A stretch of DNA of 64,000 nucleotides from G965218495 sp965262785 (GTDB taxonomy: Bacteria; Bacteroidota; Rhodothermia; Rhodothermales; Bin80). Positions 1 to 8,234 of the stretch are shown piece by piece. Each line of letters starts with the position of its first letter. Within the stretch, counting starts at the first letter, position 1. The stretch is taken from the NCBI GenBank assembly GCA_965262785.1, contig OZ253559.1, positions 3,844,001-3,908,000 on the forward strand, written 5' to 3'. The notes below the pieces were generated by a model. That model made no database searches. It saw only the letters and a program-made list of their open reading frames with translations, and was not told where the DNA came from. The position numbers and the translations under genes were made by a program.

Positions 1-1
1 A

Positions 2-2995
2 ACGCGTGCCTGGTCTACCGGCGTCAGCATGGCCGATGTCAATGGTGACGGATGGCTCGACATATACGTTTGCAACTCAGGCATCGTCGCGGGAGACGAC
101 AAGCGCAACGAGTTGTATCTGAACCAAGGCGACGGAACGTTTGTGGAGCGGGCAGCTGCTTTTGGCCTTAACGACGCAGGGCTCTCTACTCACGGGTCCT
201 TTCTGGACTATGACCGGGACGGAGACCTCGACCTGTATCTGGTCAACAACTCGTTTCGGAGCATCCAAGACTTTGATCTTGAAGAAAATACCCGCCATGT
301 GCGCCACGCTGCAGGCGGCGACCGGCTCTACCGCAATGACGACAACCGGTTTACAGATGTGAGCGCACAAGCCGGCATTTACGGCAGCGAGATCGGCTTT
401 GGGTTGGGCGTATCCGTTGGAGACATAAATCGCGACGGCTGGCCCGACCTGTACGTGTCAAACGACTTCTTTGAGCGCGACTATCTCTACATCAATCGCG
501 GCAACGGCACCTTTATTGAGTCCCTGGAGTCCAGCATCAAGAGTGTCAGTGCTGCTGCCATGGGTGCTGACATGGCGGACCTTAGTGGGAACGGCTACCC
601 AGACATCTTTGTCACGGACATGCTGCCCAGCGATGAAGAACGCCTGAAAACCGTGACCTCGTTTGATGACTGGCCAAGGTACCAGAAATACGTACGTGAC
701 GACTACTACCATCAGTTCACACGCAACACGCTTCACATGAACCTTGGCGGCTCGCCGCTTGCCCCCGTCCACTTCACCGAAATCGGGCGCTATGCACAGG
801 TCGCCGCAAGCGACTGGAGCTGGGGCGCCTTGATCGCAGACTTTGACCACGATGGGCACCGCGACGTGTTTGTGGCCAACGGCGTCTATCAGGACCTCAC
901 CAATGCTGACTTCCTTGTCGAGGTGAGCAGGCCCGAAACCATGGAATCGCTCATAAGCCAGGATTCGGTACACTGGGCCGCACTGATCGCGATGATTCCG
1001 TCGAATCCCGTGGGCAATCACATGTTTGCGGGCGGTGACGCGATGCACTTCAGCGAAGTCACCGAATCCTGGGGCCTCGGCGCAGCCGGCTTTTCCAACG
1101 GCAGCGCCTACGGCGACTTAGACAATGACGGCGACCTCGATCTGGTGATTAACAACATCCGCCAGGAAGCCAGCCTGTACGAAAACCGCGCCACTCGGCG
1201 CTATCCTCGCCGCACTTGGCTGCAGCTGTCGTTTCGCGGTACGCCTCCCAACACGTTTGGCGTGGGCGCGCAGGTAACCGCCTGGCATCAGGGGCGTGCC
1301 TGGTATGCCGAACAGCAACCCGTACGCGGGTTTCAGTCCAGCGTTGATCCCGTGATGCACCTAGGGCTTGGGCCTTCTGTGCCAATGCTCGACTCGCTAG
1401 TAGTATCCTGGCCCAGCGGCCGCGTAAGCCGCATGCTCGCGACAACAACCCGCCAGCGACTCGTTGTGAAGGAAGACGCGCCACTGCAGGGTCCCGCCAC
1501 CGCGCCCTCACCCGAGCCGTGGATGACGCCCATCAGCCCGCAGTCCCTCGGCTTAGCATGGCAGCATAAGGAAAATGTTCACAGCGACTTCTTACAGCAG
1601 CCACTGCTCTTTCATATGCGTTCGACGGAGGGCCCGGCTTTTTGCGTCGGTGATGCCAACGGCGATCGGCAGCACGACCTCTATCTGGGCGGAGCCAAGG
1701 GCCAGGCAGGTACGCTCTGGCTGCAGACCGCTGAGGGCCGCTTTGAATCGCCTCATATGCCGGCTTTGGAACAAGATAGCACGTCCGAAGACACGGACTG
1801 CCTGTGGTTTGACAGTGACGGCGATGGTGATGAGGACCTCTACGTCGCTAGCGGCGGGAGCGAGCTGCCTGCCAGCAGTTCGGCGCTCATGGACCGGCTC
1901 TATGACAATGACGGCACCGGCCTCTTAAGCCGCCGCACATCCTATCAGATTTCGGGCCGACATGGCTTTGAGTCGACGGGTGCGGTGGCAGCTACAGACA
2001 TAGATGGGGATGGTGATGTGGATCTCTTTGTAGGAGCACGCCTGCAACCCTTTGCGTATGGCGTGCCGGTGGATGGACACCTCCTCATCAATGACGGCTC
2101 GGGTACCTTTCGCGAAATGACTGACGAGCGTGCGCCGCAGCTTCGGGAGCTCGGCATGATTACGGACGCGGCCTGGGGCGACATGGACAGTGACGGCGAT
2201 GCAGACCTTGTGGTAGTCGGTGAATGGATGCCACTGACTGTGCTGTTTAACGAGAACGGCATCTTAGCTGCGCGGCCTACCGGCGTTGAGGCGTCTCGCG
2301 GGTGGTGGCAGTCGGTGCATGTGACAGACCTGGACCGGGACGGCGACTTGGACGTTGTCGCCGGCAACCATGGACTGAACAGCCGCTTTCGCGCAGGGCC
2401 CGACGCCCCGGTACAGATGTGGACCGCGGACTTCGATCGCAACGGGCGTGTGGAGCAGATTATTTCCGTGAATAAGGACGGAATAGCATACCCCATGGCG
2501 CTGCGTCATGACCTGGTGGAGCAAATCCCTTCGCTCCTGCTGAAGTACCCGACGTACGAATCCTTTGCAGGGGCTTCGATACAAGACATCTTCACTCCGG
2601 CGCAGTTGCAGGCCGCCACTCATCTGCAGGCTATGGAATTGCGAAGCCTTGCGCTGATTAATGACGGCGCAGGACAGTTTACCGTGACGGTCCTGCCCAT
2701 GGAGGCACAGCTGACCCCAATCTATGCTGCAATGGCGCTGGACATCAGTGGTGACGGCGGCACCGAAATCCTTCTTGGCGGCAACCTCTACGAAGCTAAG
2801 CCCGAGGTGGGACGTTACGATGGCAGCTATGGAACCGTCCTTGGCCGTGATTGGGTGGCCGTGCCGTGGGCTCAGACGGGGTTCTGGGTTGACGGCGCAG
2901 TTCGGGCCATTCTTCCTGTCAGCGTACAAGGCCGGCAGCTGATAGTGGTAGCACTAAACAACGATTCCCTTAGCGTTTTTGCATATGTGCATTAG
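2..2995 (+). CDS. FG-GAP/VCBS repeat protein with ASPIC-UnbV domain (CRTAC1-like), 5' truncated by window
   Basis: Large secreted beta-propeller-type protein of unknown substrate. The frame is open from base 2, and the first residues (TRAWSTGVSMADVNGDGWLD) match the inside of the next gene, so the true start lies upstream of the window. Many calcium-binding FG-GAP repeats of the D-x-D-x-D-G type (DVNGDGWLD, DYDRDGDLD, DLDNDGDLD) fill the first ~380 residues. An ASPIC/UnbV domain (about residues 395-490) follows, ending in the conserved RGFQSSVDP block, and then a second set of FG-GAP repeats runs to the C-terminus. It is a tandem paralogue of the following gene, sharing domain order and whole motifs, and its stop codon overlaps that gene's start. 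Family members are abundant in Bacteroidota/Rhodothermota and are usually surface or exported proteins; the specific role is unknown. The domain call is firm, the function is not. Confidence 0.93.
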   Translation, partial: TRAWSTGVSMADVNGDGWLDIYVCNSGIVAGDDKRNELYLNQGDGTFVERAAAFGLNDAGLSTHGSFLDYDRDGDLDLYLVNNSFRSIQDFDLEENTRHVRHAAGGDRLYRNDDNRFTDVSAQAGIYGSEIGFGLGVSVGDINRDGWPDLYVSNDFFERDYLYINRGNGTFIESLESSIKSVSAAAMGADMADLSGNGYPDIFVTDMLPSDEERLKTVTSFDDWPRYQKYVRDDYYHQFTRNTLHMNLGGSPLAPVHFTEIGRYAQVAASDWSWGALIADFDHDGHRDVFVANGVYQDLTNADFLVEVSRPETMESLISQDSVHWAALIAMIPSNPVGNHMFAGGDAMHFSEVTESWGLGAAGFSNGSAYGDLDNDGDLDLVINNIRQEASLYENRATRRYPRRTWLQLSFRGTPPNTFGVGAQVTAWHQGRAWYAEQQPVRGFQSSVDPVMHLGLGPSVPMLDSLVVSWPSGRVSRMLATTTRQRLVVKEDAPLQGPATAPSPEPWMTPISPQSLGLAWQHKENVHSDFLQQPLLFHMRSTEGPAFCVGDANGDRQHDLYLGGAKGQAGTLWLQTAEGRFESPHMPALEQDSTSEDTDCLWFDSDGDGDEDLYVASGGSELPASSSALMDRLYDNDGTGLLSRRTSYQISGRHGFESTGAVAATDIDGDGDVDLFVGARLQPFAYGVPVDGHLLINDGSGTFREMTDERAPQLRELGMITDAAWGDMDSDGDADLVVVGEWMPLTVLFNENGILAARPTGVEASRGWWQSVHVTDLDRDGDLDVVAGNHGLNSRFRAGPDAPVQMWTADFDRNGRVEQIISVNKDGIAYPMALRHDLVEQIPSLLLKYPTYESFAGASIQDIFTPAQLQAATHLQAMELRSLALINDGAGQFTVTVLPMEAQLTPIYAAMALDISGDGGTEILLGGNLYEAKPEVGRYDGSYGTVLGRDWVAVPWAQTGFWVDGAVRAILPVSVQGRQLIVVALNNDSLSVFAYVH

Positions 2996-5900
2996 GCGAT
3001 GGCCTGCACTGCTTGTGCTGCTCGTATTCGCGCGGTGCGACGCGTCCGTGGACATACTGCAGTTTACGCTGATGGACCCGCGCGAGAATGGCATCGCCTT
3101 TCAAAACACCGTCACCTTCAAGGAGGACTTCAACCTTATCGAGTACCTCTACTTTTACGACGGTGGTGGCGTCGCACTGGGCGACGTCAATGGCGACGGA
3201 CTCCAAGACATCTTTCTGACGGGCAACCAGGTATCCAACCGGCTGTACCTCAACCGAGGTGAGCTGCGCTTTGAGGACATCACCGACGGTGCAGGGGTCG
3301 CAAGTACCGGATGGTCCACTGGCGCCACGATGGCCGACGTCAACGGCGATGGTTGGCTGGACCTTTACGTGTGCCAAGTCAGCTACAAGAGCCAAGTTGG
3401 CCGCAACCACCTCTATATCAACAACCGAGACGGCACCTTTTCTGAAGAGGCGGCGAATTATGGCGTGGCATTTGAGGGACTTTCGACGCAGGCTGCATTC
3501 TTTGACTACGACCGGGACGGCGACCTCGACCTGTACGTCTTGAACCACTCGGTGCATTCAAGCACATCCTTCGTGCCTGCATGGCGCCGCACCGTAGATG
3601 AGCCGCGTGTCGGCGATCGCCTGTACCGCAACGAGGGCGGTACGCACTTTACCAATGTCACAGCCAACGCAGGGATCTACAGCAGCGCATTGGGCTACGG
3701 ACTGGGCCTGGCAGTTAGCGACATGAACGACGACGGGTGGCCAGACATATACGTGGGTAACGACTTCCACGAAAACGACTATTTGTACCTCAACCGCACC
3801 GACGGCACCTTTACCGAGGTCCTGCAGCGTGCCATAGGCCACACCAGCCGGTCCACCATGGGCGTGGACATAGCCGACATAAACAACGACACGTGGCCGG
3901 ATATCGTTGCCCTGGACATGATGCCTGCGGACTGGGCAACCTATCAGGCCTCCGGCGGCCCGGACGAAGAGGGCATCGCACGCATCAAGCGCGACTTCGG
4001 CTATGCCCCGCAGGTGGCGCGCAATACCCTGCAGGTGCATCGTGGCCTGGATGCCGAGGGCTACCCGCTTTTCAGTGAAGTCGGCGCCGCCATGGGCCTG
4101 CATGCGACGGACTGGAGCTGGACGCCTCTCTTGGCGGACTTTGACGGGGATGGATGGAAGGACCTCTTTGTGTCCAACGGAATTCCGCAGCGTCCTAACG
4201 ACCTGGATTATGTAGAATATGTCGCACAGCGTTCGGTGCAGCGAATCCTTACCAGCGGATCCGCTTCCCAGATCCGAGCCATTGCCGCACGCATGCCCGC
4301 CGCAGTCAAAGGCAACTATGCGTTCAGGAATGCCGGCGGCACCTCGTTCGTTGATGTATCTCGTGAATGGGGCCTGAATGCAGCCAGCGCATCCAACGGG
4401 GCGGCCCATGGCGACCTGGACAACGACGGCGATATCGACTTAGTGGTCAACAACCTCAATCAGCCCGCTTCAGTGTACCGCAACAATAGCACGCATGTGC
4501 GCTACCTCACGGTGTCGCTTGCGGGAGAGGGCCTAAACACTACCGGCATCGGCGCGCGCGTGTTGGTATATGCAGGCGGCCATGTCCAAGTCCAAGAGCA
4601 GATGCCAACCAGAGGATTTCAGTCTTCGGTGTCGCATGTGCTGACCTTCGGCCTAGGTTCGACGGGAATCGCAGACTCGCTCCAGGTGCGCTGGCCGGAC
4701 GGGAGTACACAGTCGCTTCGCGGCATCGCCGCGACCGAGCATGTGCTGCTTCGCCAACTAGAGGCGACACGCTCTGCTCCGCATATACGGGACTCCAACG
4801 ACGCGCCAACCTTTGCCGAGCTGCCTGGAAGCATCCCTTGGAAGCATCAAGAAAACGCATACGAAGACTTCGCCTATGAGCCGCTGATTCCTCACCGGCT
4901 TTCGACGCAGGGTCCGGCGCTTGCGGTGGCGGATGTTGACGGCGACGGACAGGACGACATCTTTCTTGGAGGCGCTCACGGTCAGGCCGCCCATTTGATA
5001 TTGAGCGGAGCACACCCGTCTCTTCAATCCGCCTTTGATGATGATGCGGCATTCGAAGACGTTGACGCAACATTCTTCGACGCCGACAATGATCGCGACC
5101 TCGATCTGTATGTTGTGCGCGGAGGCGGCGAGCCGGACTCCACGCTGTGGAAGGACCGGCTGTACGTCAACAATGGTCACGGGGCATTTGCATCGGGCAG
5201 CAGCAGCCTGCCACACTTCTTGGCCAACGGGTGCTGCGTAAGCGCTGCGGATTTTGACCTTGACGGGGATATCGACCTCTTTATCGGCTCGCGGGCGATT
5301 CCGGGTGCCTATGGAGTTCGGCCCCGCAGCTATCTCTTGCTCAACGACGGCGCGGGCACCTTTAGCGATGCTACTGCCCTGGTGGCACCGTCGCTTCTTG
5401 ATGCTGGCATGGTCACGGGCGCTGCATGGGCAAATGTGACTGGAAGCAGCGCACCCGACCTCGTTATCGTCGGCGAGTGGATGCCAATCACGGTACTCGA
5501 GAATCGCGGCGGCAAGCTTGTAAACGTCTCCGCGGCGCTAGGGCTTGCCGAAACCGGCGGGTGGTGGCAAAGTGTGCTGCCCGGAGATTTTGACCGGGAC
5601 GGCGACACCGACCTCGTAGTCGGCAATCTAGGACTGAACAGCGTGCTGACAGCGCCGATGGATCTCTATGTGCACGACTTTGATCATGATGGCAACAGCG
5701 ACCCACTGCTGGTATGGGGGGCAACCGGCCAGCCATGGGCCCGGCGGGGCGCGGTGCTGAACCAAATGCCGTCCTTGGCTGCTTCCGTGCCTACATACCA
5801 AATGTACTCCAACACGCGTGCCGCCGACCTGGTAGAGTTAGGACCGGCCGAGGCGTCTCGCGTGCATACATTCGCTTCGCTGTACCTTGAAAACCGAGGT

Positions 5901-6227
5901 ACGTTTGACGCAAGGGCACTACCCGATGAAGTGCAGTGGGCGCCTGTCTTGGATTTTGTTAGCCACGACTTCGATGGGGATGGAGCACTGGACCTTCTCG
6001 CCGTCGGTAACTTCTATGGTGCGAGCACGGCCCAAGGCCGCTATGACGCCAGCTACGGCACGCTCCTGGCGGGAGAAGGTAATGGATCGTTTGCTGTTGC
6101 GGAGGGCACCGGACTCTTGGTGCGCGGCGAAGCCCGGAGCGTGCACGTTATTCGCACGAATGCGTTTGGAACAGCCGTGGTCGTAGCGCACACGGGCGGG
6201 CAGCCACAGGTCTTCCGACTGAATTAG
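2985..6227 (+). CDS. FG-GAP/VCBS repeat protein with ASPIC-UnbV domain (CRTAC1-like), probable exported protein
   Basis: Full-length paralogue of the upstream gene. I chose the ATG at 2985 over the in-frame TTG at 2979. It gives a basic n-region (MCIRRW), a hydrophobic stretch and a Cys at residue 18 (LVFARC), so the protein is exported and possibly a lipoprotein, although Arg just before the Cys is atypical for a lipobox. FG-GAP repeats (DVNGDGLQD, DVNGDGWLD, DYDRDGDLD, DMNDDGWPD, DFDGDGWKD, DLDNDGDID) occupy the first ~475 residues. An ASPIC/UnbV domain with RGFQSSVSH follows at about 500-590, then a second FG-GAP half (DVDGDGQDD, DFDLDGDID, DFDRDGDTD, DFDGDGALD). The start lies inside the last codons of the previous gene (11-bp overlap), so the two are probably co-transcribed and translationally coupled. 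Substrate and role are unknown. Confidence 0.93.
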   Translation: MCIRRWPALLVLLVFARCDASVDILQFTLMDPRENGIAFQNTVTFKEDFNLIEYLYFYDGGGVALGDVNGDGLQDIFLTGNQVSNRLYLNRGELRFEDITDGAGVASTGWSTGATMADVNGDGWLDLYVCQVSYKSQVGRNHLYINNRDGTFSEEAANYGVAFEGLSTQAAFFDYDRDGDLDLYVLNHSVHSSTSFVPAWRRTVDEPRVGDRLYRNEGGTHFTNVTANAGIYSSALGYGLGLAVSDMNDDGWPDIYVGNDFHENDYLYLNRTDGTFTEVLQRAIGHTSRSTMGVDIADINNDTWPDIVALDMMPADWATYQASGGPDEEGIARIKRDFGYAPQVARNTLQVHRGLDAEGYPLFSEVGAAMGLHATDWSWTPLLADFDGDGWKDLFVSNGIPQRPNDLDYVEYVAQRSVQRILTSGSASQIRAIAARMPAAVKGNYAFRNAGGTSFVDVSREWGLNAASASNGAAHGDLDNDGDIDLVVNNLNQPASVYRNNSTHVRYLTVSLAGEGLNTTGIGARVLVYAGGHVQVQEQMPTRGFQSSVSHVLTFGLGSTGIADSLQVRWPDGSTQSLRGIAATEHVLLRQLEATRSAPHIRDSNDAPTFAELPGSIPWKHQENAYEDFAYEPLIPHRLSTQGPALAVADVDGDGQDDIFLGGAHGQAAHLILSGAHPSLQSAFDDDAAFEDVDATFFDADNDRDLDLYVVRGGGEPDSTLWKDRLYVNNGHGAFASGSSSLPHFLANGCCVSAADFDLDGDIDLFIGSRAIPGAYGVRPRSYLLLNDGAGTFSDATALVAPSLLDAGMVTGAAWANVTGSSAPDLVIVGEWMPITVLENRGGKLVNVSAALGLAETGGWWQSVLPGDFDRDGDTDLVVGNLGLNSVLTAPMDLYVHDFDHDGNSDPLLVWGATGQPWARRGAVLNQMPSLAASVPTYQMYSNTRAADLVELGPAEASRVHTFASLYLENRGTFDARALPDEVQWAPVLDFVSHDFDGDGALDLLAVGNFYGASTAQGRYDASYGTLLAGEGNGSFAVAEGTGLLVRGEARSVHVIRTNAFGTAVVVAHTGGQPQVFRLN

Positions 6228-6415
6228 CGATAACTAGGGGCCACTTGCCCTTCGCTTCTCTCGTTCATAGGCGTCTACTCAGCAGGGCATTGCGCGCCTG
6301 TTGACGCCGCGCATAAAGGTGTCCCTTTCCGCGCAGCAGGTTCGGGTTTGGCCATGACGATGCGCCCGGAATTGGGGTATATTGTGGCGAACTGGTAAAA
6401 CAACACCCCTACGCC

Positions 6416-8221
6416 ATGCAGCTTGTCGCCCTGGACTGGGTCGTCGTAGCCATCTACGGAGCGATCACCGTCCTGCTTGGCCTGTGGTTTACGCGCCGTG
6501 CAAGTGGGAGTATTGAAGACTTCTTTGTCGCAGGTCGCACCCTGCCCTGGTGGCTGGCAGGTACCTCCATAGCCGCCACATGGTTTGCGACTGATGCGCC
6601 ACTGGTGGTCTCTTCCCTGGTGCGGCAGGACGGCATCTTTGGTAACTGGCTCTGGTGGTATGAGGCCGCCGGTGTAATGATGCTGGTGTTTTTCTATGCA
6701 CGCCTTTGGCGCCGCGCACGCATCATCACCGACGCAGAATTTATCGAGCTACGCTATGCGGGCCGGCCCGCTGCCCTTCTGCGCGGGTTTTCCGCTGTCT
6801 ATCAGGGCGTACTCAAGAACTGCGTCGTCATGGGGTGGGTGATGCTGGCAATGGTGAAATTCAGCCAAGTGCTTTTGGGCTGGGACCCGGTTTTCACGCT
6901 GATTGTGTGCGGCGTCCTTGCGGTAGTTTACACCGTCGCTTCCGGGCTTTGGGGTGTGGTTGCAACCGACCTGCTCCAATTTACCACAGGCCTGATCGGC
7001 ACGATGATCCTGGCTGGCATCGTGCTCTACCATTTCGGGGGGCCAGCGGAGATGGCCCGAGGCATTCAGGACTTTCATGGCAACCCCGCCACGCTCGATA
7101 TCATCCCTAACCCGGCGCACCTAAGCTCGTTGGAGGCGATTTCATTCTTCCTGCTCATCTTTGTCCTGTGGACGCGCAGCGGACAAGGCGATGGCTACAT
7201 TGCGCAGCGCCTCTTTGCCACGCGCGACGAAAAGCAGTCCTTGCTCGCCGCCCTGTGGTTTTGCTTTGCCGGTATCGTCCTCATGACTTGGCCGTGGATT
7301 ATTGTCGGGCTGGGCTCGGTGTTGGCGTTTCCGGTGGCGACTGCAAGCCCTGCCTTGGCAGCTGATCCCGAATTGGCGTACCCCATGATGATTGGCGAAA
7401 TGATGCCGGCAGGGCTGCGCGGGCTGCTCGTTGCCTCATTTCTTGCGGCCTTCATGAGCACAATGGATACCCACCTGTGTTGGGGTGCCTCCTACCTCGT
7501 CAATGACGTGTACCGCCGATTCATGCGCAAGAACAAGCCCGAACGGCACTATGTGGTTGCCTCCCGCGTGGGCGTCTTGATCCTGGTTGTGCTTGCTATC
7601 CTGACCGCCTGGCAGATGGAGTCTATTGAACGCGGATGGATCTACGTGATTGAGATTACCGCTGGTATCGCACTAGTATGGCTACTCCGATGGTACTGGT
7701 GGCGCGTCAATGCCTGGGCAGAAATCAGCGCCATCATCGGATCGTTTGTCGTGGCAAATGGCTTCATCTGGGCCAAGGTGCTTTCAAGCGCAGGACTGCT
7801 CACCGACAACACGCATTCTGCTATTCAGACCTTCTATGGCAGCGAGTGGGACATCGTCCGCGCCGTGTGTATCCTGGTGGCCTGCACCATTGTGTGGGTG
7901 GTGGTTGCCCTCTGCACTAAGCCGGATTCCGAGGACAAGCTCATTGCCTTTTACCGCCAGGTTCGGCCCGGCGGCTGGTGGGGCCCAATTGCCGCGAAGT
8001 GCCCGGATGTGGCTACAGGCCCCTCAGCTGCACGTAAGTGGATGGCATTTGGGCTGGGCCTGCTGTTCATATGGTGCAGCCTGCTGGGTGTAGGATACGT
8101 CGTAACCGGCCGAACGCCCGCGGGCATCGCACTATTGACGCTCTCTGTAGTTGCAGCGGCGGCCACAATCGCGGTCGCGCTCAAGATTGTCTCTCCCAAT
8201 GCGTCCCATCAGAACGCGTAA
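6416..8221 (+). CDS. Sodium:solute symporter (SSS family)
   Basis: Inner-membrane Na+-coupled transporter of 601 residues with about 13-14 hydrophobic segments spread over the whole length. The N-terminus (DWVVVAIYGAITVLLGLWF, then SIEDFFVAGRTLPWWLAG) is the classic SSS start, with the first helix followed by the 'F-F-x-A-G-R' block. The family usually spans 500-600 residues, so it looks complete. The substrate cannot be read from sequence; sugars, sugar derivatives or other small organic solutes are typical. The next gene, a PIG-L deacetylase, begins 13 bp downstream on the same strand, so the two are very likely co-transcribed. This suggests a link to uptake of a sugar or acylated compound (inference). 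The start ATG is preceded by a 188-bp gap that probably holds the promoter. Confidence 0.93.
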   Translation: MQLVALDWVVVAIYGAITVLLGLWFTRRASGSIEDFFVAGRTLPWWLAGTSIAATWFATDAPLVVSSLVRQDGIFGNWLWWYEAAGVMMLVFFYARLWRRARIITDAEFIELRYAGRPAALLRGFSAVYQGVLKNCVVMGWVMLAMVKFSQVLLGWDPVFTLIVCGVLAVVYTVASGLWGVVATDLLQFTTGLIGTMILAGIVLYHFGGPAEMARGIQDFHGNPATLDIIPNPAHLSSLEAISFFLLIFVLWTRSGQGDGYIAQRLFATRDEKQSLLAALWFCFAGIVLMTWPWIIVGLGSVLAFPVATASPALAADPELAYPMMIGEMMPAGLRGLLVASFLAAFMSTMDTHLCWGASYLVNDVYRRFMRKNKPERHYVVASRVGVLILVVLAILTAWQMESIERGWIYVIEITAGIALVWLLRWYWWRVNAWAEISAIIGSFVVANGFIWAKVLSSAGLLTDNTHSAIQTFYGSEWDIVRAVCILVACTIVWVVVALCTKPDSEDKLIAFYRQVRPGGWWGPIAAKCPDVATGPSAARKWMAFGLGLLFIWCSLLGVGYVVTGRTPAGIALLTLSVVAAAATIAVALKIVSPNASHQNA

Positions 8222-8234
8222 CACCCCAGCCACT

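Noticed and set aside
458..1048. Long minus-strand open frame (196 codons) inside the FG-GAP gene
   Set aside because: Shadow of the repeat-rich plus-strand gene; no signal, motif or start context. Similar antisense frames at 3558-4409 and elsewhere rejected for the same reason.
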